From VAZQ01 sp963712565 (lineage in GTDB: Bacteria > Pseudomonadota > Alphaproteobacteria > Rhizobiales > Xanthobacteraceae), in the NCBI GenBank assembly GCA_963712565.1, contig CAVQIP010000081.1, forward strand, positions 1 through 64,000: 64,000 bases of DNA, in the 5' to 3' direction. The position numbers and the translations under genes were made by a program. A model generated the notes under the pieces. That model ran no database searches and had not been told where the DNA came from. It saw nothing but the letters and a program-made list of their open reading frames with translations. Shown piece by piece: positions 17,816 to 26,472 of the stretch. Within the stretch, counting starts at the first letter, position 1; every line of letters begins with the position of its first letter.

Positions 17816-19137
17816 AGCGGATCACCGGGCTCGATTGGCCGCTTTTGGCGCTTGCTACTTGCCTGCTGGCGCTGTCGGTCGCCGGTGCGATTTGGATCAC
17901 GGCCCTCGACGACCCCGACGCCGGCGTCATCCCGCTGCTGCAAGCCGTGCCTTATGCCATTGCGGCTTGGCTCATCGTCGGAGGCAGGCAGAGCGGCGCG
18001 GACAGCGGCCGCGCGCTCGCGACCATTCTCATCGTCGGCCTTGCCATGCGCTGCCTCGTTCTGCCGGGCACGCCGGTTTCCACCGACATCTTCCGCTACG
18101 TCTGGGACGGCCGCGTTCAGGGCGCGGGCATCAATCCATATCTGCATCTGCCGGCGGACGCCGCGCTGGCGGGCCTGCGCGACGGAACGATCTATCCAAA
18201 CATCAATCGCGCCGACTACGCCCCGACCATCTACCCCCCGACGTCGCAGATCGTGTTCTATCTGGTCACCCGGCTGTCCGAGGCGCCCATGGTCATGAAG
18301 GCCGCCATGGTGGCGTTCGAAGGGTTGGCGGTATGGACCATTCTGCAACTGCTGGCGACGCGCGGCCTGCCGCGCTCGCGCATTCTGCTCTACGCCTGGC
18401 ACCCGTTGCCGGTATGGGAATTCGCCCGCAGCGGCCACATCGATATCGTGGCCATTGCCTTTCTTCTGCTGGCCTTTCTGGCCATGCAACGGCGGTCGCC
18501 GATCCTTGCCGGCATCGCGCTCGGCGCCGGCGTGCTGGTCAAGTATTTCCCCATCGCGACGGGTCCTGCGCTCTATAGACGGTGGGATTGGCGCCTGCCG
18601 ATCGCGTTTGCGGCTACCGTCGCCCTCCTCTACCTGCCTTATATCGGCGCCGGCACCCAGGTGTTCGGCTTCCTCGGCAAGTATGTCGCCGAGGAGGGCT
18701 TGGACGGCGGCTCGGGCATTTTCTTGTGGCAGCTCCTCGGGGCGATCACCCCGCTGCGGGACGAGGCATTTTCATTCTACTTCCCGGCCGCCGCGGCAAT
18801 CATGGCGGTCCTCGCGCTCTTCGTCGTCATGCGGGAGCGCAGACCGGCCGCCGACTTGGCGGGTGCAATGCTGCTCGCGGTCACCTTCACCATTCTGTTC
18901 TCGCCGCACTATCCCTGGTACTTCGCATGGCTGGTGCCGTTTCTGTGCTTCTATCCTGTCGTCGGCGTGGTCTATCTCACCTGCGCGAGCAGCTACCTCT
19001 ATTCCGCGCATTGGCCTCCGACGCTGTCGGATGGACTGGTGATCTACGGCCCCTGCGTTCTCATTCTAATCGCCGAACTTGTGCTCCGTGGCCGACGGAA
19101 ATTGGAGGATCGTCATGGAAATGCGATCGCCGCCTGA
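17812..19137 (+). CDS. Polytopic GT-C type glycosyltransferase (GT87/DUF2029-like)
   Basis: A 441-aa integral membrane protein with about ten hydrophobic segments. The first extracytoplasmic loop has TDIFRYVWDGRVQGAGINPY, the DxxRY-type motif of polyprenol-phosphate-dependent mannosyltransferases, and later YAPTIYPPTSQ. GT-C enzymes use a lipid-linked sugar on the periplasmic face. The GT2 enzyme three genes on could supply such a donor. It overlaps the upstream gene by 4 nt and the downstream one by 23 nt, which implies coupled translation. The acceptor is unknown. Confidence 0.78.
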   Translation: MKRITGLDWPLLALATCLLALSVAGAIWITALDDPDAGVIPLLQAVPYAIAAWLIVGGRQSGADSGRALATILIVGLAMRCLVLPGTPVSTDIFRYVWDGRVQGAGINPYLHLPADAALAGLRDGTIYPNINRADYAPTIYPPTSQIVFYLVTRLSEAPMVMKAAMVAFEGLAVWTILQLLATRGLPRSRILLYAWHPLPVWEFARSGHIDIVAIAFLLLAFLAMQRRSPILAGIALGAGVLVKYFPIATGPALYRRWDWRLPIAFAATVALLYLPYIGAGTQVFGFLGKYVAEEGLDGGSGIFLWQLLGAITPLRDEAFSFYFPAAAAIMAVLALFVVMRERRPAADLAGAMLLAVTFTILFSPHYPWYFAWLVPFLCFYPVVGVVYLTCASSYLYSAHWPPTLSDGLVIYGPCVLILIAELVLRGRRKLEDRHGNAIAA

Positions 19138-20185
19138 GGCCAACGCCGATCCGCGGCGCTATTTCGAGAGCGTCGGCGAGCAACGCGGCGACCGCGCAAC
19201 GCGGCAGCCGGTCTGCGTCTATCTGGAGACGACGAACCGCTGCAACCTCTTGTGCACGACCTGCCCCCGCACCTACGAGGAGCTCGAGCCTCCCGCCGAC
19301 ATGAGCTGGGAGCTGTTCACGTCGATCGTCGATCAGATTCCAGATCTCCAGCGCGCGGTCTTGCACGGGGTCGGCGAACCCATGCTGGTGAGGAACCTGC
19401 CGAGGATGGTGCGCTATCTCAAGGAGCGCGGGACCTACGTGCTGTTCAACACCAACGGCACCGTGCTCAACGAGAAGAACGGCCGGGCGCTGATCGAGGC
19501 TGGCCTCGACGAGCTGCGCGTGTCGCTCGATGCATCCAACGCGAAATCCTTTCTGGCCATTCGCGGCAAGGACTATTTCAGCCGAATCCTCAGGAACGTT
19601 CGCGCCTTCCGCAACCTGCAGGAACGCGAGGGCAAAGATCGGCCGCGGGTCTCGGCCTGGCTCACGGGATTGAAGGAGACCATCGCCGAACTGCCGGCCT
19701 TCGTGCAGGTGGCTGCGGAGATCGGAGTAAAGGAGGTCTATCTGCAGCGCTTGGTGTTTTTCGAAAGCGATGCGATCGGCCTCGCCCGGCCCGACCAGGC
19801 GCTCTACGAGCAAATGACCCGCGCCGAGAAAGTCCATCTCGACGCAGCCACCGCGCTCGCGCGCGCTCACGGCATCCGCTTCGGCGCCTCCGGCGCCGCG
19901 TCGGAGCCGGGCGCGAGCCTCGAGCGCCATGACGACGGCTCGCCCTGGACGCTGTGCCGGCGGCCGTGGACCGTGATGTATTTCACCGCCAACGGGCGCG
20001 CGCTGCCCTGCTGCATCGCGCCGTTCTCGCAGCGCGGCTATGAAAATTACACGTTGGGTGACGCCACCCAGCAGACACTGCGCGAGATCTGGAACGGGGC
20101 CGCCTACCGGTCGTTCCGGGAGGCGCTCTTGTCCGACAAGCCGCCGGCCGCCTGTGCAAGCTGCGGTCTGCGCTGGAGCCTCTGA
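19115..20185 (+). CDS. Radical SAM/SPASM-domain protein
   Basis: About 356 aa. The ATG at 19115 has GGAGG 6 nt upstream and overlaps the preceding gene by 23 nt. The radical SAM cluster motif CNLLCTTC is in YLETTNRCNLLCTTCPRTYEE. VLHGVGEPMLVRNL and FNTNGTVLNE follow as in the SAM barrel. The C-terminal half has a SPASM-like set of Cys (TLCRRPW, ALPCCIAPFS, ACASCGL), so it probably holds at least one extra Fe-S cluster. Such enzymes modify peptides, sugars or nucleotides. In this operon a sugar- or glycolipid-linked role is the simplest guess, but no substrate gene is obvious. Confidence 0.85.
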   Translation: MEMRSPPEANADPRRYFESVGEQRGDRATRQPVCVYLETTNRCNLLCTTCPRTYEELEPPADMSWELFTSIVDQIPDLQRAVLHGVGEPMLVRNLPRMVRYLKERGTYVLFNTNGTVLNEKNGRALIEAGLDELRVSLDASNAKSFLAIRGKDYFSRILRNVRAFRNLQEREGKDRPRVSAWLTGLKETIAELPAFVQVAAEIGVKEVYLQRLVFFESDAIGLARPDQALYEQMTRAEKVHLDAATALARAHGIRFGASGAASEPGASLERHDDGSPWTLCRRPWTVMYFTANGRALPCCIAPFSQRGYENYTLGDATQQTLREIWNGAAYRSFREALLSDKPPAACASCGLRWSL

Positions 20186-20187
20186 AG

Positions 20188-20925
20188 ATGGACGCCCGGG
20201 TCGTGGTCGTCATCCCCACGCTCGACGAGGAGCAATCGATCGCGGATGTCGTGCGCCGCGTCCCGCACCCATTGGTGGAGCGCGTGATCGTCGCCGATGG
20301 CGGCAGCCGTGACGCCACCGTGGCGCGGGCCACACGGGCCGGCGCCCACGTCATCGACGCCGGCCGCGGCTATGGCCGGGCTTGCCTGGCCGCGACCATG
20401 GCGGCCGAGGACGCCGAGATCGTAGTGTTCATGGACGGCGACGGCGCGGACGATCCGAACGCCATCGCCGAATTGGTCGAGCCGATCCGGTCCGGGCGCT
20501 ACGATTTCGTCATCGGATCGAGGGCGACCGGCAAACGCGAGCCCGGAAGCATCGCCTGGCATCAGCTGGCGGCAGGCCAGCTTGCCGGCTGGGGCATGCG
20601 ACTGCTCTATGGCACGCGCTACACCGACATGTGCGCCTTGCGCGCGATCCGCCGCGATCTCCTGCTGGCGCTCGGCATGCGCGAGCGAACCTATGGCTGG
20701 AATCTCGAAATGCAGATGCGCGCGGCCCGGGCGGGGCTGCGCATCCTGGAGATTCCAGTCGACTACCGCCGCCGCAGCGGCGGCAATTCGAAAGTGGCGG
20801 GAAATCTATCCGGAACCTTTCGGGCGGGCGCGCGCATCATCGCGACTTTCGTCCGGGTTGCGACCGAGGCGAGGCGATCGCGGCACAGGCGCGACGTTCA
20901 CCGCCGACTTTCGAATGTGCAATGA
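20188..20925 (+). CDS. Family 2 glycosyltransferase (polyprenol-phosphate sugar synthase-like)
   Basis: A 245-aa GT2 with N-terminal VVVIPTLDEEQSIADVV, the metal-binding FMDGDGADDPNAI in place of DxD, and IGSRATGKREPGS then YGTRYTDMCALRAIRR. It resembles dolichol- or polyprenol-phosphate mannose/glucose synthases but lacks the C-terminal membrane domain, so it is a soluble or peripheral form. It probably loads a sugar on a lipid carrier for the GT-C enzyme of the same operon. The start lies 2 nt after the radical SAM stop, with no strong ribosome site, consistent with coupled translation. The basic tail (RRSRHRRDVHRR) could bind membrane. Confidence 0.85.
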   Translation: MDARVVVVIPTLDEEQSIADVVRRVPHPLVERVIVADGGSRDATVARATRAGAHVIDAGRGYGRACLAATMAAEDAEIVVFMDGDGADDPNAIAELVEPIRSGRYDFVIGSRATGKREPGSIAWHQLAAGQLAGWGMRLLYGTRYTDMCALRAIRRDLLLALGMRERTYGWNLEMQMRAARAGLRILEIPVDYRRRSGGNSKVAGNLSGTFRAGARIIATFVRVATEARRSRHRRDVHRRLSNVQ

Positions 20926-21011
20926 TCATGCGTGCATCAAGTGCATGTCGCCATAACGTGATTTGTCTCTTGCGACGATCGCCCGCATGGTTTGCCGTGC
21001 GAGCTTGAGCA

Positions 21012-21836
21012 TTGGGGCTACCATTGCGCATCTCCCATCGTCGTAGCGGATCGGAATTTCACGCGCCGCGCAACCGGCGCCAAAGGTGCTCCATGGTCGC
21101 GGCGTTGCTAGGCGCAATGGTGCTCGTGGCGCCTGCGATGGCACAGGCGCGCGATCTCGTGGTCTACGGCGAGCCGACGCTGGAGAAGGCGCTGAAATCG
21201 GTCGGCCGGCTTTGGCAAGCACGTTCCGGCACGCGCGTGAACGTGTTCGTGGCGCCGACCGACCTTTCCTTCGCGCAGATCGACCGTGGCGCGCGCTGCG
21301 ACGTGATCTTCGCGCTCGCCGGCCCCGCCACCGAGGCTGCCGCGCGCAGCAAGATCATCCATCCCGACATGATCGAGCCCGCGCTGCGCAACAGCCTGGT
21401 TCTCGTCGGCACCGCGCGCAGCGCCGGCAAGAGCGACGCCACCTCGGCCGACATTGCAGGCCTGATCGCAGGCAAGACGCTGGCCATCGCCAACCCCGCG
21501 CGCGATCCTGCCGGCGCCGGCGCGATCGACCTGCTGCGCAAGATCGGGATCGCCGTCGGCGACGGCAACAAGATGATTGCGGTCGCCGAGAGCTCCGCCG
21601 GCGTTGTCAACTTCCTCGCAACCGGCAAGGCGCAACTCGGCATCGTCTATGCGACCGACGCCGCGGGCGGCTTCGATCTCATGGTGCCGCTACCGGCGCC
21701 GGATCGGCCCATCGACTATGTGGTTGCGCAGGCCCGCGAGCCGGCCTCGGACACGCGGCCGTTCATGACGTTCCTGAAGTCCGCGCAGGCGAAGGCGGCG
21801 TTCAAGTCGGCCGGGCTTGCCCCGACCGACGATTAG
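21012..21836 (+). CDS. ModA-like periplasmic binding protein
   Basis: About 274 aa from a TTG start (21012), or 247 aa from the ATG at 21093, which follows AAAGGTG. Either gives an export signal ending APAMAQA. The body matches molybdate-type binding proteins (GEPTLEKALKSVGRLWQARSG, CDVIFALAGPATEAAA, VAESSAGVVNFLATGKAQLGIVYATDA). No modBC genes follow. The next genes encode a membrane cytochrome b and a molybdopterin enzyme, so it may serve that enzyme system or sense oxyanions and not be a transport receptor. It starts the three-gene operon. Confidence 0.75.
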   Translation: MGLPLRISHRRSGSEFHAPRNRRQRCSMVAALLGAMVLVAPAMAQARDLVVYGEPTLEKALKSVGRLWQARSGTRVNVFVAPTDLSFAQIDRGARCDVIFALAGPATEAAARSKIIHPDMIEPALRNSLVLVGTARSAGKSDATSADIAGLIAGKTLAIANPARDPAGAGAIDLLRKIGIAVGDGNKMIAVAESSAGVVNFLATGKAQLGIVYATDAAGGFDLMVPLPAPDRPIDYVVAQAREPASDTRPFMTFLKSAQAKAAFKSAGLAPTDD

Positions 21837-21854
21837 CCGCGTTGGGAGGCGACG

Positions 21855-22541
21855 ATGACCGACATCACGGCCGGACATCTGCAGCGCGTTTCGAAAATCA
21901 TCGTCCATCCTCTGACCGTCCGCATCACCCATTGGCTCAACGCCCTGGCGATGATCATCATGATCATGAGCGGGTGGCGCATCTACAATTCCGATCCGAT
22001 TTTTCCGTTCACGTTCCCGGTCGAGATCACGCTCGGCGGCAGCTACGACGGATCGGTGGACATTCACAACGAGGACGGCCTTGCCGGCGCTTTGCAGTGG
22101 CATTTCGCCGGCATGTGGTTGCTCGCGATCAACGGCGCGGTCTATCTCGCCTACGGCATTCTCTCCGGCCATTTTCGCCGGACCTTGTTCCCGGTCGGGC
22201 CCAACGCCGTCCTGCGCGATGCCATCGCCGCGCTGCAGTTTCGGCTTCCGCACCGGCTCGGCGCCTACAACGCCGTGCAGAAGACGCTCTATCTCGGCGT
22301 GCTGGCGGCGGGCGTGATCATGGTCCTGTCCGGCCTTGCGATCTGGAAGCCCGGCCAGTTTCAGGAGCTCACCTGGCTGTTTGGCGGATTCGACGTGGCG
22401 CGCGTGATCCATTTTCTCGGCATGGCCGCGATCGTCCTGTTCCTGGTCGTGCACGTTTCCCTCGTCATCATCGTGCCGAAGACGCTGCCACCCATGATCA
22501 CGGGCCGAGCGGTCCTCCGTGACGCAGACAGCGAGAGTTGA
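21855..22541 (+). CDS. Membrane cytochrome b (b561/thiosulfate-reductase-cytochrome-b-like)
   Basis: A 228-aa protein with four to five hydrophobic segments and His residues placed for b-type heme: VRITHWLNALAMI, LQWHFAGMWLLA, ARVIHFLGMAAIV and LFLVVHVSLVII. It would exchange electrons between the quinone pool and the periplasmic molybdoenzyme encoded next. It has a GGGAGGC ribosome site and lies 18 nt after the ModA-like gene and 3 nt before the oxidoreductase gene. The arrangement recalls MsrP-MsrQ and sulfite-oxidase/cytochrome pairs, but the cytochrome is a b561-type and not an MsrQ. Confidence 0.82.
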   Translation: MTDITAGHLQRVSKIIVHPLTVRITHWLNALAMIIMIMSGWRIYNSDPIFPFTFPVEITLGGSYDGSVDIHNEDGLAGALQWHFAGMWLLAINGAVYLAYGILSGHFRRTLFPVGPNAVLRDAIAALQFRLPHRLGAYNAVQKTLYLGVLAAGVIMVLSGLAIWKPGQFQELTWLFGGFDVARVIHFLGMAAIVLFLVVHVSLVIIVPKTLPPMITGRAVLRDADSES

Positions 22542-22544
22542 GCC

Positions 22545-23312
22545 ATGCTCAGACAGACGAAGATCGCCGGTGAATCGCAAAAACTCCTGCGCGCGAGCGT
22601 CGCGGCGCGACAGATCGAACGCCGGCTGTTTCTCAAGCAGGGTCTCAGCCTCGGTGCGCTGACCCTGCTCACCGGCTGCGACGTCACCGATACCAGCGCG
22701 GTGCAGAGCGTGCTCAACGGCATTTCACGATGGAATGACCGCGCCCAGGCCGCGATCTTCAATTCGCGGCGGCTGATGCCGACCTATCCCGAAAGCCGGG
22801 CGGTCAAGGATTTCCGTTACAATGCCTATTTCGGCCAGGACCAAATCCCGAAGATCGACGGCGAGAGCTTCAAGCTCGACCTGTCCGGCCTGATCGAAAG
22901 CCGAAGACCCTGGACACTCCAGGAGCTCTATCAGCTGCCGCAGGAATCGCAGGTGACGCGCCACGTCTGCGTCGAGGGCTGGAGCATGATCGGGAAATGG
23001 ACCGGCGTGCCGTTCCGCACCTTCCTCGAGCGCATCGGTGCGGACTTGACGGCCAAATATGTGGGCTTCGAATGCGCCGACGGATATTACTCTAGCATTG
23101 ACATGGCATCGGCGCTGCATCCGCAGACGCTGCTCACCTTCAAGATTTCCGACGAGATCCTGGCGTCGCGCTACGGCTATCCCCTCAAGCTTCGCGTTGC
23201 GACCAAGCTTGGGTTCAAGAACCCGAAATGGATCACGGCGATGTACGTGACCAACCGCTTTCCCGGAGGATTCTGGGAGGATCGCGGATACAATTGGTTC
23301 GCCGGCGTGTGA
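22545..23312 (+). CDS. Sulfite-oxidase-fold molybdopterin oxidoreductase
   Basis: A 255-aa enzyme of the sulfite oxidase superfamily. The Mo-ligating Cys is in RHVCVEGWSMIGKW, with GVPFRTFLERIGAD after it and YGYPLKLRVATKLGFKNPKWI near the end. The N-terminus has RRLFLKQGLSLGALTLLTGCD. This twin-arginine-like region ends in a lipobox-type LTGC, so it is probably exported folded by Tat and may be lipid-anchored. It receives or donates electrons through the upstream cytochrome b. The substrate is unknown (sulfite, sulfoxides or others). It is the last gene of the operon. Confidence 0.83.
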   Translation: MLRQTKIAGESQKLLRASVAARQIERRLFLKQGLSLGALTLLTGCDVTDTSAVQSVLNGISRWNDRAQAAIFNSRRLMPTYPESRAVKDFRYNAYFGQDQIPKIDGESFKLDLSGLIESRRPWTLQELYQLPQESQVTRHVCVEGWSMIGKWTGVPFRTFLERIGADLTAKYVGFECADGYYSSIDMASALHPQTLLTFKISDEILASRYGYPLKLRVATKLGFKNPKWITAMYVTNRFPGGFWEDRGYNWFAGV

Positions 23313-23336
23313 GCTCGCTTCCTCCGTGCCGCTGCT

Positions 23337-24365
23337 TCAGGCGCTGCCGGCGAGCACGTCGGCCAGATATTCCATATCCGCTTCCGGCTGCGCGCCGGCG
23401 AAGGTGAGCGCGAGCTCGCTGGCCCCGGCCTCGCCGTAGCGCCGTGCCTGCTCGAGGGCGTCCTGCGCGGTGCCGGCGATCGCAAAGGCCGCGATGAACC
23501 GAGCATCGAGCGCGTACGCAGCCTTCTCGCCGGCGCGCAAGCGTCCGACCGCGGCGGCGAGGTCGGATTCCGACAAATCCCCCGCCCGCAGCAATGCCGC
23601 CTTTGCCGCAGGCACCCGCTCGGCGAGCGACCAGAAGCCCGGCAGCATGTCGCCAATCGCTATCTTGGCGAGCTCATGAGCCTCGGCACGATCGCGCCTT
23701 ACCGCGCAGGCAACATATTGCACGACATCGGTGGGCGGCCGGCGGCCGGCCGCTCGTGCGGATTCGCGAACGAGGTCGACCGCGTGTCGCGTGAACTGCG
23801 GCGGACACATGTTCGAGATCACCAGGCCGTCCGCGATCCGTCCGCACAGCGCGAGCGCCTGCTCGCCTCTGGCCGCCATCAGCAGCGGCATGTCCGGACG
23901 GATGGCCTGGTATTCGAGCTTGACCTTGTGCGCGGAGAAAATCCCCCCGGTATAGTTCACTTCTTCGCCCCTCAGCATGGCGCGCACGATCGTGATCGCA
24001 TCGCGCACCGCCGCGAGCGGACGATCGGCATGCAAGCCCATGCGCTCGGTTGCCGCCGCGATGCCCGAGCCGATGCCCAGGCGCGCCCGACCCCGCGAGA
24101 GCTCGTCGAGCGCGCCGATCTCCATGGCGATCAGCGTGGGATGCCGGTTGTAGGGATTGAACACGCCGATGCCGATGCCCACCTTGCCGGTCGCCGCCGC
24201 GCACGCCGACGCCGCCGGCAGCGCGCCTCGATTGAATGGGTTCTCGGCGAGCCATGCGCAAGCAAAGCCGTTCGCCTCCGCGGCCTTGGCGAGATCGATG
24301 CAGCGGCGAGGGTCGATGCCGCCGTGCAGACGGATGCTGAGCTTGGGCAGATCGAGCACGTCCAT
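23337..24365 (-). CDS. LLM-class (luciferase-like, F420/FMN) oxidoreductase
   Basis: About 342 aa. The start is placed at the ATG at 24365 (MDVLDLPKLSIRLHGG). A longer frame runs upstream through a palindromic repeat and is an artefact of it. The TIM-barrel luciferase-like fold is indicated by CIDLAKAAEANGFACAWLAENPF, GIGIGVFNPYNRHPTLIAME and LSRGRARLGIGSG. These enzymes use F420H2 or FMNH2 for oxidation or monooxygenation. It is the last gene downstream of an ABC uptake operon and a SnoaL-like gene on the same strand, so it may act on the imported compound. Confidence 0.82.
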   Translation of the reverse strand: MDVLDLPKLSIRLHGGIDPRRCIDLAKAAEANGFACAWLAENPFNRGALPAASACAAATGKVGIGIGVFNPYNRHPTLIAMEIGALDELSRGRARLGIGSGIAAATERMGLHADRPLAAVRDAITIVRAMLRGEEVNYTGGIFSAHKVKLEYQAIRPDMPLLMAARGEQALALCGRIADGLVISNMCPPQFTRHAVDLVRESARAAGRRPPTDVVQYVACAVRRDRAEAHELAKIAIGDMLPGFWSLAERVPAAKAALLRAGDLSESDLAAAVGRLRAGEKAAYALDARFIAAFAIAGTAQDALEQARRYGEAGASELALTFAGAQPEADMEYLADVLAGSA

Positions 24366-24377
24366 CCCTCGGTTCTT

Positions 24378-24451
24378 GTCGTCCCGGCGAAAGCGGGGAT
24401 CCATATTCCAGAGCCGGTGATTATGGGTTCCCGCTTGCGCGGGAACGACAG
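24378..24451. repeat. Double-hairpin intergenic repeat, copy 2
   Basis: Related to 11174-11243: GTCCCGGC-GAAA-GCGGGGAT and TTCCCGC-TTGC-GCGGGAA hairpins joined by CCATATTCCAGAG and a TGATTATGGG spacer. It lies between the SnoaL-like gene and the LLM oxidoreductase. Such elements often yield spurious PAQAGTH-type reading frames, which explains the false N-terminal extension here. Confidence 0.75.
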
Positions 24452-24485
24452 CAAGGAAAATCCGCGACTCTTTCAAGACATGGGT

Positions 24486-24953
24486 TCACACCCCGCCAGG
24501 ACGCGGGCCGGCGCTCGCTTCGGAGAAATGCGCGTGCACGACGCGCCAGTCGCCGTCTTCCTTGCGGAAGACCATGGTCGAGCGGGTGATGAACTCGTCG
24601 CCGCCGTAATGGATGTCCCGCGGCGGCGCCTCCTTGCCGACCCAATTGCGCCGGGTGCGGCGATGGCACCAGACCACGGCCATCTCGCTCGAGACGACGC
24701 CTCCGATGTCGAAAGGCGTCCAGTAGCTCGATTTCACGTTGCGTCCGTAGAACTCCCACAGACGGAACCAGTGGTCGCGCCCCTTGTAGGTGTGGCCATT
24801 GAGATTGAAGAACAGCGCCTCGGGCGCCCTGCTCCAGATCGGGTCGAGCAGCTCTCGATCGAAGCGCGCGTTGGCGTCGATGTAGTCCGCATGCAGCTTG
24901 AGAATTTGCTCGCGGTCACGCTGCAAACCGCCGACGAGATTGGCCTCCGACAT
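24486..24953 (-). CDS. SnoaL/NTF2-like fold protein
   Basis: About 155 aa from the ATG at 24953 (MSEANLV), which has AGGAAAGA upstream. The sequence has the cone-shaped NTF2-like pattern: an N-terminal helix (REQILKLHADYIDANARFD), FFNLNGHTYKGRDHWFRLWEFY, and the terminal strand pair STMVFRKEDGDWRVVHAHFSE. Such proteins are small cyclases, isomerases or binding proteins; here the role is unknown. It lies between livF and the LLM oxidoreductase on the same strand and could process the same substrate. Confidence 0.72.
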   Translation of the reverse strand: MSEANLVGGLQRDREQILKLHADYIDANARFDRELLDPIWSRAPEALFFNLNGHTYKGRDHWFRLWEFYGRNVKSSYWTPFDIGGVVSSEMAVVWCHRRTRRNWVGKEAPPRDIHYGGDEFITRSTMVFRKEDGDWRVVHAHFSEASAGPRPGGV

Positions 24954-25033
24954 CTTCTTTCCTGCTCCATTCGCGAACGGTGGCGATCTTTCCCGAAATG
25001 AACGAGCGCAAAACCAAAGCGCGGCGTCTCGGT

Positions 25034-25729
25034 CTACACACTGAGATAGTTGCGCAGCACGTAATCGTTGGTCTCGAGTTCCGCCGAGCTGCCGGTGAAG
25101 CAGATGTCGCCCTTGTTCATGACGTGGTGACGGTCGCCGACCGCCAGGGCGGTGCGCAGGTTCTGCTCGACCAGCAGGATCGCCAAGCCCTCGCGCTTGA
25201 GATTCTTGAGCACCACGATGATCTCCTGCACGATCATCGGCGCCAGTCCCTCGGACGGCTCGTCGAGCAGCAGCAGCGAGGGATTGAGCATGAGCGCGCG
25301 TGCTATCGCGAGCATTTGCTGCTCGCCGCCCGAGAGCTGAAAGCCGAGGTTGCGCTCGCGCGCGCGCAAATTGGGAAACAGCTCGAAGGTCCGCTCGAGC
25401 GTCCATTGGCTTTTGCCGCTTGCCCGCGCGAATACCGTGAGATTCTCACGCACGGTGAGGCTCGGAAAAATGCCGCGCTCCTGCGGCACGAAGCCGAACC
25501 CGAGCCGCGCCACCGCATAGGGCGGCAGCGCCGAGATGTCACGATCGCGGTAGATGATGCGGCCGGGCCGCGGCTTGAGGTAGCCCATGATGGTGAGGAT
25601 CGTGGTGGTCTTGCCGGCGCCGTTGCGGCCGAGCAGGCAAACAACCTCGCCCTCGTTAACGGCGAGCGAGACGCCGCGCAGGATGTGGCTTTCGCCGTAA
25701 TAGGCGTTGACGTTGTCGAGAGCGAGCAT
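25034..25729 (-). CDS. livF: LivF-type ABC ATPase
   Basis: A 231-aa ATPase of a branched-chain amino acid-type (HAAT) importer. Walker A is LLGRNGAGKTT, the signature LSGGEQQMLAIARAL and Walker B LLLLDEPSEGLAP. The ATG is at 25729 and overlaps the livG stop as ATGA, so translation is coupled; a TTG one codon earlier is possible but less likely. It works with LivG and the fused LivHM channel on the cytoplasmic face. Confidence 0.93.
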   Translation of the reverse strand: MLALDNVNAYYGESHILRGVSLAVNEGEVVCLLGRNGAGKTTTILTIMGYLKPRPGRIIYRDRDISALPPYAVARLGFGFVPQERGIFPSLTVRENLTVFARASGKSQWTLERTFELFPNLRARERNLGFQLSGGEQQMLAIARALMLNPSLLLLDEPSEGLAPMIVQEIIVVLKNLKREGLAILLVEQNLRTALAVGDRHHVMNKGDICFTGSSAELETNDYVLRNYLSV

Positions 25730-26472
25730 CAATGCGTCATCCCGAGATAGACCTCGCGCACGCGATCGTTGCCCTGTATTTCAGCCGGAGTGCCGGTCGC
25801 GAGCACCTCGCCGTAATACAGCACGGTGATGCGGTCGGCGACCGAGAACACCACCTTCATGTCGTGCTCGATCATCAGGATCGAGAGCGAGCGCGGCAGG
25901 CTGCCGATCAGCTCGATCATGCGGCCGGTCTCGGCCGGCGACATGCCGGAGGTCGGCTCGTCGAGCAGCAGGAGGTCGGGCTCACCGGCGAGCGCAATCC
26001 CGATCTCAAGCTGGCGCTGCTCGCCGTAGGACAGATTGCGGGCGAGACGACTGCCGTCCGCCCGCAGATGCACACGATGCATCAGCTCCTCGGCGCGTGC
26101 GATCAGATCGTAGAGGCGACGCACCGGCGTGAAGAAATCGAGCGCCTGGCCGCGCCGCGCCTGGACGGCGAGCCGCAAATTTTCGATCACGCTGAGGTTC
26201 TGGAACAGGTTGTTGCGCTGGAAGGTGCGCGCGACGCCGAGCCGGCTCACCCGGTTCGGCGACCAGCCGGTGATGTCGGTGTCCTTGACGAAGATGCGGC
26301 CGGCGCTGGGCTCGAGCTGGCCGCCGATCTGGTTGACCAGGCTGGTCTTGCCCGCGCCGTTGGGGCCGATGACGACATGGCGCTCCCCCGCTGCGACGGT
26401 GAGGCTGACGTCGTTGGTGACGACGAGACTGCCGAAGGAACGGCAGAGATGATCGGTGCGCAACACGTTCAT
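25729..26472 (-). CDS. livG: LivG-type ABC ATPase
   Basis: A 247-aa ATPase. Walker A is VIGPNGAGKTSLVN, followed by the LivG-specific RLGVARTFQRNNLFQNLSVIENL. The signature is LSYGEQRQLEIGIAL and Walker B LLLLDEPTSGMSP. The start ATG at 26472 overlaps the livHM stop (ATGA). A longer open frame upstream only reads livHM out of frame. It pairs with LivF in a heterodimer. Confidence 0.93.
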   Translation of the reverse strand: MNVLRTDHLCRSFGSLVVTNDVSLTVAAGERHVVIGPNGAGKTSLVNQIGGQLEPSAGRIFVKDTDITGWSPNRVSRLGVARTFQRNNLFQNLSVIENLRLAVQARRGQALDFFTPVRRLYDLIARAEELMHRVHLRADGSRLARNLSYGEQRQLEIGIALAGEPDLLLLDEPTSGMSPAETGRMIELIGSLPRSLSILMIEHDMKVVFSVADRITVLYYGEVLATGTPAEIQGNDRVREVYLGMTH

